From positions 1 through 64,000 of the forward strand of contig JAJZRS010000003.1 of NCBI GenBank assembly GCA_021802545.1: 64,000 nt of DNA, written 5' to 3'. The DNA is from Pseudomonadota bacterium. Lineage in GTDB: Bacteria; Pseudomonadota; Gammaproteobacteria; Burkholderiales; JABEVD01. A program made the translations under genes and the position numbers. How positions within the stretch are numbered: the stretch's first letter is position 1; every line of letters begins with the position of its first letter. The notes below the pieces were generated by a model, which made no database searches, was not told where the DNA came from, and saw only the letters and a list, made by a program, of their open reading frames with translations. Positions 1 to 10,304 of this stretch are shown here, piece after piece.

Positions 1-169
1 GCTTCCAGGCCATGTATTCGACGAAGCGCGTCTTGCCGCATCCCGTCGGGCCTTTCAGCATCATCGGCATCCTCACCGAATACGCTGCCTCATACAGCGC
101 CACTTCGTCCGTGACCTCCCGGTAATACGGCTCCTTCTCTATCCGGTACTGGCTGATGATCTCGCTCAT
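1..169 (-). CDS. cbbQ: CbbQ-type AAA+ ATPase, RuBisCO activase component (N-terminal part)
   Basis: Only the first 56 codons are in the window; the gene runs off the left edge. The visible part ends with a Walker A motif (GPTGCGKT) about 45 residues in, preceded by a region beginning MSEIISQYRI, which fits the MoxR-type AAA+ ATPase CbbQ. CbbQ works with CbbO to remove inhibitory sugar phosphates from form I RuBisCO at ATP cost (known for the family). The gene follows cbbLS on the same strand, the usual place for cbbQ in non-carboxysomal form IAq operons. The ATG is preceded by a purine-rich AAGAGGAAGAG stretch acting as ribosome binding site. CbbO should lie just beyond the window edge, which cannot be checked here. 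Confidence 0.85.
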   Translation of the reverse strand, partial: MSEIISQYRIEKEPYYREVTDEVALYEAAYSVRMPMMLKGPTGCGKTRFVEYMAWK

Positions 170-192
170 GGTCTCTTCCTCTTGTATTTGCA

Positions 193-248
193 GGGTCTGA
201 CCATTCGACTCATTGAATCGAATGGTCAGACCCCGCCTTGCGGCGGGG
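193..248. repeat. Overlapping inverted repeats between cbbS and cbbQ
   Basis: A perfect 16-bp inverted repeat (193-208 and 218-233, 9-nt loop, arm GGGTCTGACCATTCGA) is followed by a second GC-rich hairpin (231-237 and 242-248, 4-nt loop). The arms share bases 231-233, so the two stems exclude each other. The position suggests a transcript-processing or partial-termination signal that lowers cbbQ output relative to cbbLS. The GGTCTGACC core also resembles dispersed REP-type palindromes. No other copy was noticed outside coding sequence in this window. Confidence 0.6.
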
Positions 249-254
249 TGAACC

Positions 255-611
255 TTATACTGTCTTGCCGCGATAGATCACCATGGCGGTGCCTTGCGAC
301 TGCGCGAAGTTGTCGTAGCCGACCAGACGCACATGGTTGTTCGGATTGGCCTTGTGGCAGGCCTCGGCTTCGCCGAGAATCCTGTCCACATCGGTTTCAC
401 CGAACATGGGGAGCTTCCACATGTACCAGTAGTTGTCCATCAGGTGCTCCGGCTCGGTGTGCTCGATGGCCGGGTTCCAACCCTTCTTGACGATGTATTC
501 GACCTGTTTCCTGATCTTTTCTGAATCCATTGCGGGCAGATAGGAAAAGGTTTCGAACTTGCGGCTGGAAGGATCGTTCAGCCGGCTCTTGTAATCCATC
601 ATTTCAGACAT
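255..611 (-). CDS. cbbS: RuBisCO small subunit, form I
   Basis: This 118-residue protein is the small subunit of ribulose-1,5-bisphosphate carboxylase/oxygenase and forms L8S8 with CbbL. It contains the family signature around [14 protein letters not shown] and ends in a typical beta strand with MVIYRGKTV. An ATG four codons upstream is possible, but the chosen ATG has GGAG six bases before it and starts [10 protein letters not shown], matching other form IA small subunits. It lies 51 bp after cbbL on the same strand, and cbbQ follows behind a hairpin region. No carboxysome gene is visible, which favours the cytosolic IAq type. Confidence 0.97.
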   Translation of the reverse strand: MSEMMDYKSRLNDPSSRKFETFSYLPAMDSEKIRKQVEYIVKKGWNPAIEHTEPEHLMDNYWYMWKLPMFGETDVDRILGEAEACHKANPNNHVRLVGYDNFAQSQGTAMVIYRGKTV

Positions 612-662
612 AGTGTTCTCCAATTATCAGTTGATTCCCGGCGCAATGCGCCGGGGCATTCA

Positions 663-2084
663 TCACTTGTGGGCGACGTCGAGCTTGTCGACGGTGTCGA
701 ACTCGAATTTGATTTCCTTCCATGTTTCCATGGCGATCTTGAGTTCGGGGCTGGACTTGGCGGCTTCGGTCAGGACTGCCTTGCCCTCCTTCTCGATGGC
801 CACGCCGCGATTGCGTGCTTCCACGCAGGCTTCCAGCGCGACGCGGTTGGCCGCAGCGCCTGCCGCGTTGCCCCAGGGATGGCCCAGGGTGCCGCCGCCG
901 AATTGGAGCACGGAGTCGTCGCCGAAGATGGTCACGAGCGCGGGCATGTGCCAGACATGGATGCCGCCGGAAGCCACGGCAAATGCGCCGGGCATGGAAC
1001 CCCAGTCCTGGTCGAAGAAGATGCCGCGCGAGCGGTCTTCCTTGATGTAGGATTCGCGCAGGATGTCGATCCAGCCGAGGGTTGCTTCGCGGTCGCCTTC
1101 GAGCTTGCCGACGACGGTGCCGGTGTGCAGGTGGTCGCCGCCGGAAAGGCGCAGGATCTTGGTCAGCACGCGGAAATGGATGCCATGGTGCGGGTTGCGG
1201 TCGAGCACGGCGTGCATGGCGCGGTGGATATGCAGCAGCATGCCGTTGTCGCGGCACCAGTTGGCAAGCCCCGTGTTGGCGCAGAAACCGCCCGTGATGT
1301 AGTCGTGCATGATGATGGGTGCGCCGATTTCCTTGGCATATTCGGCACGTTTGTACATTTCTTCGGGGGTCGGCGCGGTGACGTTCAGGTAGTGGCCCTT
1401 ACGCTCGCCGGTTTCCCTTTCTGCTTTTTCGATCGCTTCCATGACGAAGTCGAAACGCTGCCTCCAGCGCATGAAGGGCTGGCTGTTGACGTTCTCGTCG
1501 TCCTTGGTGAAATCCAGTCCGCCCCTCAGGCATTCGTAAACGGCGCGGCCGTAGTTCTTGGCGGAAAGACCGAGCTTGGGCTTGATGGTGCAGCCGAGAA
1601 GCGGACGGCCGTATTTGTTCATCTTGTCGCGCTCGACCTGGATGCCATGGGGAGGGCCATTGCAGGTCTTCACATAGTGCAGCGGGAAGCGCACGTCTTC
1701 GAGGCGCAGGGCGCGGACGGCCTTGAAGCCGAACACGTTGCCCACCAGGGAGGTGAACACGTTGACCACCGAGCCCTCTTCGAACAGATCGATGGGATAG
1801 GCGATGAAGGCATAGAAGCAGGTGTCGTCGCCGGGCACGTCTTCGATGGCGTAGGCGCGGCCCTTGTAGTAATCGAGGTCGGTCAGAAGATCGGTCCAGA
1901 CGGTGGTCCAGGTGCCGGTCGAGGATTCCGCGGCAACGGCTGCCGCAGCTTCTTCGCGATCGACGCCGGGTTGCGGGGTGATTTTGAACACCGCAAGGAT
2001 ATCGGTATCCGACGGGGTGTATTCGGGCATCCAGTAAGTCTGGCGGTATTCCTTCACGCCAGCGTTGTATGTTTTGACAGCCAT
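663..2084 (-). CDS. cbbL: RuBisCO large subunit, form IA
   Basis: This 473-residue protein is the catalytic subunit that carboxylates ribulose bisphosphate in the Calvin cycle. The carbamylated lysine lies in [11 protein letters not shown] (Lys194 here). The catalytic lysine lies in [11 protein letters not shown] (Lys168), and the loop-6 lysine lies in [10 protein letters not shown]. The start at 2084 has the ribosome binding site GAGGAGG; reading frame continues upstream but that part is not RuBisCO-like. The length is normal for form IA. It is divergent from cbbR across a 175-bp control region, so CbbR very probably activates it. Confidence 0.98.
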   Translation of the reverse strand: MAVKTYNAGVKEYRQTYWMPEYTPSDTDILAVFKITPQPGVDREEAAAAVAAESSTGTWTTVWTDLLTDLDYYKGRAYAIEDVPGDDTCFYAFIAYPIDLFEEGSVVNVFTSLVGNVFGFKAVRALRLEDVRFPLHYVKTCNGPPHGIQVERDKMNKYGRPLLGCTIKPKLGLSAKNYGRAVYECLRGGLDFTKDDENVNSQPFMRWRQRFDFVMEAIEKAERETGERKGHYLNVTAPTPEEMYKRAEYAKEIGAPIIMHDYITGGFCANTGLANWCRDNGMLLHIHRAMHAVLDRNPHHGIHFRVLTKILRLSGGDHLHTGTVVGKLEGDREATLGWIDILRESYIKEDRSRGIFFDQDWGSMPGAFAVASGGIHVWHMPALVTIFGDDSVLQFGGGTLGHPWGNAAGAAANRVALEACVEARNRGVAIEKEGKAVLTEAAKSSPELKIAMETWKEIKFEFDTVDKLDVAHK

Positions 2085-2259
2085 AGCAGCCTCCTCATGT
2101 GATTGGAAAGAATCCCCTGGGATTCGGTGAGTCGCACGTTCTCGACTTGCTGAAACTATAATCCCGACGATCCATAAGAAACATTCATTTGTTTTGATTG
2201 TTACCATCAGCACAAGCTTATGGTATAGTGCAATCGTCGAATTTGAAGTATAGGACAGC
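2085..2259. promoter_or_regulatory. cbbL-cbbR divergent control region
   Basis: This 175-bp AT-rich spacer separates divergent cbbL and cbbR. An inverted repeat CCATAAG (2172-2178) and CTTATGG (2217-2223) brackets a shorter palindrome AAACA-N6-TGTTT (2179-2194). Such paired dyads with a T-N11-A core are typical of LysR-type operators. A possible cbbR promoter is TTACCA (2201-2206), 17 bp, then TATAGT (2224-2229). On the other strand TATAGT near 2155 could be the cbbL -10 box. The boxes are seen in sequence; their function is inferred. Confidence 0.5.
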
Positions 2260-3144
2260 ATGCTCCATGTGACTTTCCGGCAGCTCAGCGTCTTCGAATC
2301 AGTTGCGCGCAATCTCAGTTTTTCGCGCGCAGCCGAAGAAATGCACCTCACCCAACCCGCGGTTTCCATGCAGATCAAGCAGCTGGAGGAAAATGTCGGC
2401 CTGCCGCTCTTCGAACAATTGGGCAAGAAAATCTTCCTCACCGAGGCAGGGCGCGAGCTTCATCACTACAGCCGGGTGATCGCGCAGCAGCTCAGGGAAG
2501 CCAACGCCGTGCTTTCGGAGCTGAAAGGACTCGAGCGCGGAAAGCTGAACATTTCCGTCGTCAGCACAGCGAATTATTTCGCGCCGCAATTGCTTGCGAA
2601 ATTCTGCGCCCTCCATCCCCAGGTCAAGGTCAGCCTCAATGTCGGCAACCGCGAGTCAGTGCTGAAGCAGCTTGACGACAACGAAATCGATCTTGCGATA
2701 CTCGGCACGCCGCCCGAAGGGATCGATGCCGAGGCCTACCCCTTCATGGAAAACAGGCTGGTGATCATTGCCTCATCCGGCCATCCGTTGGCCGGTGAAA
2801 AATCGATTCCCGCCTTCTTGTTCCAGAATGAGGCTTTCGTCATGAGGGAGGAGGGTTCGGGAACCCGGCTTGCTGCCGAGAAGTATTTCTCGTCCCATCA
2901 CGTTTCCGTGAAGACGGCCATGGAAATGAGCACGAACGAAGCGGTCAAACAGGCGGTGCAGGCGGGGATGGGGCTCGGCATCCTCTCCCTCGATACGGTG
3001 AAGCTTGAGGTCGAGACTGGGAGACTGAAGATACTGGACGTGGAGGGTTTTCCCATCATCCGCCACTGGTATCTCGTTCACAGGAAGCAGAAAAGGCTGT
3101 CGGGTATCGCCCAGGCATTCAAGGATTTCCTGCTTTCGAAATGA
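2260..3144 (+). CDS. cbbR: LysR-type regulator CbbR
   Basis: This 294-residue LysR-family regulator has an N-terminal winged helix-turn-helix (about residues 4-62, including [20 protein letters not shown]) and a periplasmic-binding-like effector domain behind it. Divergence from cbbL identifies it as CbbR, the activator of Calvin-cycle operons that responds to metabolites such as NADPH, ATP or RuBP in studied bacteria. It ends directly at a strong palindromic terminator shared with the converging fba gene. Its length and start agree with other CbbR proteins, and the ATG follows AGGACAGC. Confidence 0.92.
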   Translation: MLHVTFRQLSVFESVARNLSFSRAAEEMHLTQPAVSMQIKQLEENVGLPLFEQLGKKIFLTEAGRELHHYSRVIAQQLREANAVLSELKGLERGKLNISVVSTANYFAPQLLAKFCALHPQVKVSLNVGNRESVLKQLDDNEIDLAILGTPPEGIDAEAYPFMENRLVIIASSGHPLAGEKSIPAFLFQNEAFVMREEGSGTRLAAEKYFSSHHVSVKTAMEMSTNEAVKQAVQAGMGLGILSLDTVKLEVETGRLKILDVEGFPIIRHWYLVHRKQKRLSGIAQAFKDFLLSK

Positions 3145-3169
3145 AAAAGGCGGCCTAGGCCGCCTTTTT
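3144..3169. terminator. Bidirectional intrinsic terminator, cbbR / fba
   Basis: A perfect 16-bp palindrome GGCGGCCTAGGCCGCC is flanked by AAAAA on the left and TTTTT on the right, so it can terminate on both strands. It overlaps the last base of cbbR and lies 16 bp beyond the fba stop codon, where the two transcripts converge. Confidence 0.9.
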
Positions 3170-3185
3170 CATTCGCTGCAGAACC

Positions 3186-4250
3186 TTATTTCACGACAGC
3201 CTTCAGCTCGCCCTTTGCATAGCGGGTTGCCATGGCGTCGAGCGAAATCGCCTTGATCTTCGATGCCTGGCCTGCGGAGCCGAATGCCTCGTAGCGCGCC
3301 TTGCAGATTTCCTTCATGGCCTTGGTGGCGACCGTGAGGAACTTGCGCGGATCGAAGTTCTTGCGGTCTTCGGCGAGGAATTTGCGGATCGCGCCTGTGG
3401 AAGCCATCCTGAGGTCGGTGTCGATGTTCACCTTGCGTACGCCGTGCTTGATGCCTTCGACGATTTCCTCGACGGGCACGCCGTAAGTTTCACCCATGTC
3501 GCCGCCGAATTCGTTGATGATCTTGAGCCATTCCTGGGGAACCGAGGAGGAACCGTGCATCACGAGGTGCGTGTTGGGAATGCGCGCATGGATTTCCTTG
3601 ATGCGGTTGATCGCCAGGATCTCGCCGGTGGGCGGGCGGGTGAACTTGTATGCGCCGTGGGAGGTGCCGATAGCGATCGCGAGCGCATCCACTCCGGTTT
3701 CCTTGACGAATTTTGCCGCCTCTTCCGGGTCGGTCAGAAGCTGGTCGTGGGAGAGCTTGCCTTCCGCGCCGTGCCCGTCTTCCTTTTCGCCCTCTCCCGT
3801 TTCAAGAGAACCCAGGCAACCCAGTTCGCCTTCGACCGAAACGCCGACCGCATGGGACATGTCGACGACCCTGCGGGTCACGTCGACATTGTATTCGAAT
3901 GAAGAAGGCGTCTTGGCGTCTTCCATGAGGGAACCGTCCATCATCACGCTGGAAAAGCCGGAGCGGATGGCCTGGATGCAGATCGCAGGAGATGCGCCAT
4001 GATCCTGGTGCATGACGATGGGAATGTGGGGATAGGCTTCGACAGCGGCTTCGATCAGGTGGCGCAGGAAAGCTTCGCCCGCGTATTTTCTCGCGCCGGC
4101 GGAACCCTGCATGATCACCGGACTGTTGCATTCGTCGGCAGCCTGCATGATCGCCTGCACCTGTTCGAGATTGTTAACGTTGAAAGCCGGGAGGCCGTAG
4201 CCGTTTTCAGCCGCATGATCCAACAACTGTCTCAGTGATACCAGAGCCAT
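3186..4250 (-). CDS. fba: Fructose-bisphosphate aldolase, class II
   Basis: This 354-residue zinc-dependent aldolase joins or cleaves fructose-1,6-bisphosphate. In autotrophs it also makes sedoheptulose-1,7-bisphosphate in the Calvin cycle. Metal-binding and catalytic segments are visible: MHQDHG near residue 80, [15 protein letters not shown] near 140, SHGAYK near 195, and VMHGSSSVP near 230, followed by VRKVNIDTD. The length matches the proteobacterial CbbA/Fba type. It is the last gene of the tkt-gap-pgk-pyk-fba string, 36 bp after pyk, and stops at the shared terminator. Confidence 0.96.
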   Translation of the reverse strand: MALVSLRQLLDHAAENGYGLPAFNVNNLEQVQAIMQAADECNSPVIMQGSAGARKYAGEAFLRHLIEAAVEAYPHIPIVMHQDHGASPAICIQAIRSGFSSVMMDGSLMEDAKTPSSFEYNVDVTRRVVDMSHAVGVSVEGELGCLGSLETGEGEKEDGHGAEGKLSHDQLLTDPEEAAKFVKETGVDALAIAIGTSHGAYKFTRPPTGEILAINRIKEIHARIPNTHLVMHGSSSVPQEWLKIINEFGGDMGETYGVPVEEIVEGIKHGVRKVNIDTDLRMASTGAIRKFLAEDRKNFDPRKFLTVATKAMKEICKARYEAFGSAGQASKIKAISLDAMATRYAKGELKAVVK

Positions 4251-4286
4251 GATTTTCTCCTTCAGATAAATTCAGATAACAAAACG

Positions 4287-5717
4287 TTATTTCCTATGGT
4301 CGCCCACCTTGACGATCTTCATCGTGTTGGTTCCCCCGGGCTGGCCGATGGGCTCGCCTATGGTCAGCGCGATGAAATCGCCGATCTCGATGATCTTGTT
4401 CTCCAGCATGACTTCTTCGACTTTCTCCAGCAACTTGTCCCTGTCGTAGCCCTTGAACTTGCCGAGCATCGGATAGACGCCGCGGTAGAGCGTCATTTTC
4501 CGCCTGGTTTCCTCAGTATTCGTCAGCGCGTAGATCGGAACGCCGCTGTTGATACGCGACATCCAGAGCGGCGTCGAGCCCGATTCCGTGAGGGAGGCAA
4601 TCGCCTTCACTTTCAGGTGGAAGGCCGTGAAGATCGTGGCCATGGCGATCGACTGGTCTATCCGGGTATATTCCCTGTTCAAGAAGCCACGCTCCAAGGC
4701 CGCCTCGACCGATTTTTCCGCCTCGATGCATATCCTGCTCATCGCCTCGATCGTCTCGACAGGATATTTCCCCGCCGCAGTTTCGGCAGAGAGCATGACC
4801 GCGTCGGTTCCGTCGAGCACAGCGTTCGCCACGTCGGACACTTCTGCCCGTGTCGGGATCGGGTTCTCGATCATCGACTCCATCATCTGCGTCGCAGTGA
4901 TAGTCAGCTTGTTCTTGTCGCGGGCAAGCTTGATCATTTTCTTCTGAAGCGCCGGCACTGCTGCATCTCCGACTTCGACGCCCAGATCGCCCCGCGCAAC
5001 CATGATGCCGTCGCTTGCCTCGAGAATTTCATCGAGCGCGGGAATCGCTTCGGCACGCTCGACCTTCGCAATCAAGAGTCCATGTCCGCCCGCTTTTCTG
5101 AGCAGCTGTCTTGCCTGTTCGATGTCTGCGCCCGATCGCGGAAAGGACACGGCAAGGTAATCGGCCTGCAGTTCTGCTGCCGTGATGATGTCTTCCATGT
5201 CCTTCGGCGTCAGTGCTGGCGCGCTCAAACCGCCGCCCAGCCTGTTGATTCCCTTGTTGTTCGACAAGATACCGCCGTGTTTGACGCTGCAGTTGATCCT
5301 CGGTCCGTCAATCGACAGCACATTGAGGACGATCCTGCCGTCGTCGAGAAGCAGCACGTCTTCCGGTAAAACGTCTTTGGGGAGATCCTTGTAATCCAGG
5401 CCGACGCAGTGCTGGTTGCCGAGCGAACACTCGGCATCGAGCACGAAATTGTCGCCCTTTTCGAGCCTGACCTTTCCCTGCTCGAATTTTCCTATCCTGA
5501 TTTTCGGACCTTGCAGGTCGGCCATGACGCCAACCGATTTGCCCATCTTGTCGGCGATTTTCCTGACCAGTTCGGCTCTTTGCTTGTGGTCTTGCGCCGT
5601 GCCGTGGGAAAAATTCATCCTGACCACATCCAGGCCAGCCGCGATCATTCTTTCAAGCGTTTCCGCTTCAGTCGAGGAAGGCCCTAATGTTGCTACTATC
5701 TTCGTTCTTCTTTGCAT
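4287..5717 (-). CDS. pyk: Pyruvate kinase
   Basis: This 476-residue enzyme converts phosphoenolpyruvate and ADP to pyruvate and ATP. The N-terminus RRTKIVATLGPSS, the segment VVRMNFSHGT, the active-site signature LIAKVERAEAI and the motif MVARGDLGVE are typical of type II pyruvate kinases. The C-terminal regulatory domain is complete (PIYALTNTEETRRKMTLYRGVYP). It sits between pgk and fba in one minus-strand string. This gives an otherwise Calvin-cycle operon an exit from phosphoglycerate metabolism to pyruvate. Confidence 0.96.
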   Translation of the reverse strand: MQRRTKIVATLGPSSTEAETLERMIAAGLDVVRMNFSHGTAQDHKQRAELVRKIADKMGKSVGVMADLQGPKIRIGKFEQGKVRLEKGDNFVLDAECSLGNQHCVGLDYKDLPKDVLPEDVLLLDDGRIVLNVLSIDGPRINCSVKHGGILSNNKGINRLGGGLSAPALTPKDMEDIITAAELQADYLAVSFPRSGADIEQARQLLRKAGGHGLLIAKVERAEAIPALDEILEASDGIMVARGDLGVEVGDAAVPALQKKMIKLARDKNKLTITATQMMESMIENPIPTRAEVSDVANAVLDGTDAVMLSAETAAGKYPVETIEAMSRICIEAEKSVEAALERGFLNREYTRIDQSIAMATIFTAFHLKVKAIASLTESGSTPLWMSRINSGVPIYALTNTEETRRKMTLYRGVYPMLGKFKGYDRDKLLEKVEEVMLENKIIEIGDFIALTIGEPIGQPGGTNTMKIVKVGDHRK

Positions 5718-5734
5718 GATCGTTCAAAGGAAGA

Positions 5735-5751
5735 CCGGCCCAGAGGGCCGG
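5735..5751. other. Hairpin between pgk and pyk
   Basis: A 7-bp GC-only stem (CCGGCCC / GGGCCGG) with a 3-nt loop fills the 41-bp gap between pgk and pyk. No T-run follows on the minus strand, so a full terminator is unlikely. It may stabilise or process the polycistronic mRNA. Confidence 0.45.
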
Positions 5752-5758
5752 CTGATTT

Positions 5759-6940
5759 TCATTTTGCGCGCTGTTCCAGAATTTCCACCGCAGGGAGTTT
5801 CTTGCCCTCGAGGAACTCGAGGAAAGCGCCGCCTGCTGTCGAAATATAGGACACTTTGTCGTATATGTCGTATTTCTGGATCGCCGCGATGGTGTCTCCG
5901 CCGCCAGCCAGGGTAAATGCCTTCGTTTCTGCGATTGCCTTGGCAATGGCTTTGGTCCCTTCACCGAACTGGTCGAATTCGAACACTCCGACCGGTCCGT
6001 TCCAGACCACGGTACCCGCCTTCATGATGACGTCGACGAGTTCCTGGGCGGATTTCGGTCCGATGTCGAAGATCATCTCGTCGTCCGCAACTTCTCCGGC
6101 ATCCTTCAGCACTGCAGGCTCGTTGGCATCGAACTTCTTGCCCACGACCACGTCGACTGCGATCGGAATGTTCGCGCCGCGATCAGCCATCTTCTTCATC
6201 AGTGCTTGCGCCGTGGGAACCAGATCATCCTCGCAGAGCGACTTGCCGACATTCTTGCCTGCCGCCTTCAGGAAGGTATTGGCAATGCCTCCACCCACCA
6301 CCAGCTGGTCGACCTTTTCGGAAAGGGATTCGAGCACGGTGAGCTTGGTCGATACCTTGGATCCACCCACGATGGCTACCATCGGACGGACAGGTTCGGC
6401 CAGCGCTTTCTCGAGCGCATCCAGTTCCTCTGTGAGAAGGATCCCGGCGCAGGCGATCGGCGCGTATTTCGCGATACCGTGCGTTGAAGCCTCGGCCCGA
6501 TGTGCCGTGCCAAAAGCATCCATGATGAAAATGTCGCAGAGCGCCGCATACTTCTTGGCCGTATCGTCGACGTTCTTCTTCTCGCCGACATTGAATCGGC
6601 AATTCTCCAGGACAACCAGTTCGCCGCCCGCGACATTGAAACCGCCATCCACCCATTCACGGATCAGGCGGACGGATTTTCCAAGACGCTTCGAAATGTC
6701 GTCGGCAACCGGTTTCAGGGAATTCTCCTCGGAAAACTCCCCTTCAGTGGGACGGCCGAGGTGCGACGTGACCATGACCTTCGCGCCCTGCTTCAGGCAA
6801 TGATTGATCGTAGCCATGGATGCAGTGATTCTTGCATCCGAAGTCACCTTGCCATCCTTCACCGGCACATTCAGGTCGGCGCGGATGAAAACGCGCTTTC
6901 CGGAAAGGTCCAGGTCGGTCATTCGAATGAATTCGCCCAT
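5759..6940 (-). CDS. pgk: Phosphoglycerate kinase
   Basis: This 393-residue enzyme transfers phosphate between ATP and 3-phosphoglycerate and serves both the Calvin cycle and glycolysis. Seen are [14 protein letters not shown] (substrate binding, about residues 14-27), VTSHLGRP near 57, [13 protein letters not shown] near 190 and the C-terminal nucleotide motif [12 protein letters not shown]. The start used follows AAGGGATAAGTC; an internal ATG six codons later is possible. It begins 3 bp after the gap stop codon, which indicates translational coupling. Confidence 0.97.
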   Translation of the reverse strand: MGEFIRMTDLDLSGKRVFIRADLNVPVKDGKVTSDARITASMATINHCLKQGAKVMVTSHLGRPTEGEFSEENSLKPVADDISKRLGKSVRLIREWVDGGFNVAGGELVVLENCRFNVGEKKNVDDTAKKYAALCDIFIMDAFGTAHRAEASTHGIAKYAPIACAGILLTEELDALEKALAEPVRPMVAIVGGSKVSTKLTVLESLSEKVDQLVVGGGIANTFLKAAGKNVGKSLCEDDLVPTAQALMKKMADRGANIPIAVDVVVGKKFDANEPAVLKDAGEVADDEMIFDIGPKSAQELVDVIMKAGTVVWNGPVGVFEFDQFGEGTKAIAKAIAETKAFTLAGGGDTIAAIQKYDIYDKVSYISTAGGAFLEFLEGKKLPAVEILEQRAK

Positions 6941-6943
6941 GAC

Positions 6944-7975
<1,032 letters not shown>

Positions 7976-9988
7976 TTACAGGACACTCATTGCCGTATTG
8001 ACTACATTGTCCACAGTGAATCCGAAATGCTTGAACAAGTCGCCTGCCGGTGCCGATTCTCCGAAAGAGTCTATGCCGACAACAGCGCCTTCAAGGCCCA
8101 CATATTTGCGCCAGAAATCCGTAACGCCTGCCTCGACGGCGATGCGCACGATTCCCTTGGGCAGCACGCTTTCCTTGTAAGCGGCATCCTGGCGGTCAAA
8201 CACGGAAGTCGAAGGCATGGAAACGACACGGACGGAAACGCCCTTTTCGGCCAGCGCTTTCTGCGCCTGCACGGCGAGATCGACTTCCGATCCTGTAGCG
8301 ATGATGACTGCTTTGATTTTTCCTTCCCCTTCTGACAGGACGTAGCCGCCTTTTTTGATATTGGCGATCTTCTGGTCGTCCCTTTGCTGGAACTTGAGGT
8401 TCTGGCGGCTGAAGATCAGGGCGGAAGGGCCATTTTTTCTTTCCACAGCGCAGGTCCAGGAAACTGCCGATTCGACGGTATCGCAGGGGCGCCAGACATC
8501 CATGTTCGGAATGTAGCGCAAGGTGGACGTCTGCTCGACTGGCTGGTGCGTCGGCCCGTCTTCTCCGAGGCCGATCGAATCATGGGTGAATACGTAAATC
8601 ACGCGCTGCTTCATCAGCGCGGACATGCGCAGCGCGTTCCTCGCATATTCCGAGAACATGAGGAAAGTGCCGCCAAACGGCAGTATTCCGCCATGGAGCG
8701 CCATGCCGTTCATGATATGGGACATGCCGAATTCACGGACGCCGTAACTGATGTAGTTGCCTGGCGTTTTCCCGTGGACATGGTGGCATCCGGGCCAGTT
8801 GGTCAGGTTGGATCCGGTCAGGTCAGCCGATCCGCCGACGAATTCGGGCAATGCAGGCTGAAGGCCTGCAATGCAATTCTGCGATGCCTTGCGGGTAGCG
8901 ATGGTCTCCGCCTTTTCATTCGTTTTGGCGACGAATTCGGCCGCATGCTTCTCCCAACCCTTGGGCAGTTCCCCGGCCATGCGGCGCTTGTATTCAGCCG
9001 CTTCCTGAGGATAAGCCTTTGCATATTCTGCGAACTTGTTGGCCCAAAGCTTTTCTGCGCCTTCGCCCTTGACGCGCGCATCCCATCCTGCATAGACGTC
9101 TTCCGGAATCTCGAAGGGAGGATAATTCCAGCCGATATTGGCGCGCGTATCGGCAATTTCCGCATCCCCCAGGGCTGCGCCATGCACGTCGTGCGTGCCT
9201 TCCTTGTTCGGGGAACCCCTTCCGATGACGGTCTTGCAGCAGATCAGGCTAGGCTTGTCCGTCACGGCCTTTGCAGCATTCACAGCCGCATCCACTGCCA
9301 CAGGATCATGACCGTCCACGTTGGCGATGACATGCCATCCATAGGCTTCGAAGCGCCTAGGCGTATCGTCCGTGAACCAGCCGTCCACATGCCCGTCGAT
9401 GGAAATGCCATTGTCGTCCCAGAAGGCAATCAGCTTGCCGAGTCCCCATGTGCCAGCCAGTGCGCAGGCTTCATGGGAGATGCCTTCCATCAGGCAACCG
9501 TCGCCCAGGAAAACATAGGTATTGTGATCCACGATATCGAAGCCAGGCCTGTTGAATTCGTTGGCCAGCAACTTTTCGGCCATCGCCATGCCTACTGCAT
9601 TGGTGATGCCCTGGCCGAGCGGACCTGTTGTCGTTTCCACGCCCGGAGTATAACCGTACTCGGGATGTCCCGGTGTTTTGGAATGCAATTGCCTGAAGCG
9701 CTTGAGTTCTTCTATGGGCAGATCGTATCCGGTCAGATGAAGCAAAGCATAGATCAGCATGGATCCATGCCCATTGGACAAGACAAATCTATCACGATCG
9801 GCCCACTTGGGATTTGCAGGGTTATGACGAAGATGCCTGTTCCATACCACTTCGGCAATTTCGGCCATGCCCATAGGCGCTCCAGGATGACCTGAATTCG
9901 CTTTTTGTACGCCGTCCATGGCCAACGCACGTATGGCATTGGCCAGTTTGCTGAAATTAGGTTTACTCGAACTTTGAGAAGTTGCCAT
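7976..9988 (-). CDS. tkt: Transketolase
   Basis: This 670-residue thiamine-diphosphate enzyme transfers two-carbon units and regenerates Calvin-cycle pentoses. Visible motifs are [15 protein letters not shown] (residues 33-47), the ThDP signature GDGCLMEG to DDNGISIDG near 155-190, and the pyrimidine-domain segment [19 protein letters not shown] near 470. The length is normal. It heads the tkt-gap-pgk-pyk-fba string. Its promoter probably lies in the preceding AT-rich spacer, with TTGACA (10126-10131 read on the minus strand), 16 bp, then TATCGT (10104-10109). Confidence 0.97.
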   Translation of the reverse strand: MATSQSSSKPNFSKLANAIRALAMDGVQKANSGHPGAPMGMAEIAEVVWNRHLRHNPANPKWADRDRFVLSNGHGSMLIYALLHLTGYDLPIEELKRFRQLHSKTPGHPEYGYTPGVETTTGPLGQGITNAVGMAMAEKLLANEFNRPGFDIVDHNTYVFLGDGCLMEGISHEACALAGTWGLGKLIAFWDDNGISIDGHVDGWFTDDTPRRFEAYGWHVIANVDGHDPVAVDAAVNAAKAVTDKPSLICCKTVIGRGSPNKEGTHDVHGAALGDAEIADTRANIGWNYPPFEIPEDVYAGWDARVKGEGAEKLWANKFAEYAKAYPQEAAEYKRRMAGELPKGWEKHAAEFVAKTNEKAETIATRKASQNCIAGLQPALPEFVGGSADLTGSNLTNWPGCHHVHGKTPGNYISYGVREFGMSHIMNGMALHGGILPFGGTFLMFSEYARNALRMSALMKQRVIYVFTHDSIGLGEDGPTHQPVEQTSTLRYIPNMDVWRPCDTVESAVSWTCAVERKNGPSALIFSRQNLKFQQRDDQKIANIKKGGYVLSEGEGKIKAVIIATGSEVDLAVQAQKALAEKGVSVRVVSMPSTSVFDRQDAAYKESVLPKGIVRIAVEAGVTDFWRKYVGLEGAVVGIDSFGESAPAGDLFKHFGFTVDNVVNTAMSVL

Positions 9989-10304
9989 TTATTTGTTCCT
10001 CGTTGTCCAAAATTATTGCGGCGTTAGATTGCGATTAGGAATTGCTTCCTGGTCAAAAGAATTTAAGATTATTACTCATAGCCTGTTCCAAGGCAATAAT
10101 TGCACGATATCTTTAGCTTTTGATATGTCAAACAATGATAAAAGCTAATAAAGCTTTAAAAGTTTTTGGATATGTATTTTTATCAAGCTGCTTCAAAAAG
10201 TTGAATCAATATTTTGGAAATGAAATCGCCTGTTTTTCCTGTGGATAATTTGTGTGCCTTTTATTCTTTTTCTGGAATGAGAAGGTTATGCACAAGTTAT
10301 TCTC
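9989..10304. promoter_or_regulatory. AT-rich spacer with tkt promoter and two DnaA-box-like sites
   Basis: This 316-bp non-coding stretch between ntrX and tkt is strikingly AT-rich compared with its neighbours. It holds a plausible minus-strand tkt promoter (TTGACA 10126-10131, TATCGT 10104-10109). It also holds two 9-mers matching the DnaA-box consensus TTATNCACA: TGTGGATAA at 10240-10248 (reverse orientation) and TTATGCACA at 10286-10294. No gene was recognised in it. It could be a DnaA-binding control locus or part of a replication origin; this is inference from the motifs alone. Confidence 0.5.

Noticed and set aside
669..2102. 477-codon plus-strand frame opposite cbbL
   Set aside because: RuBisCO large subunit is certain on the other strand; this is its reverse-frame shadow.
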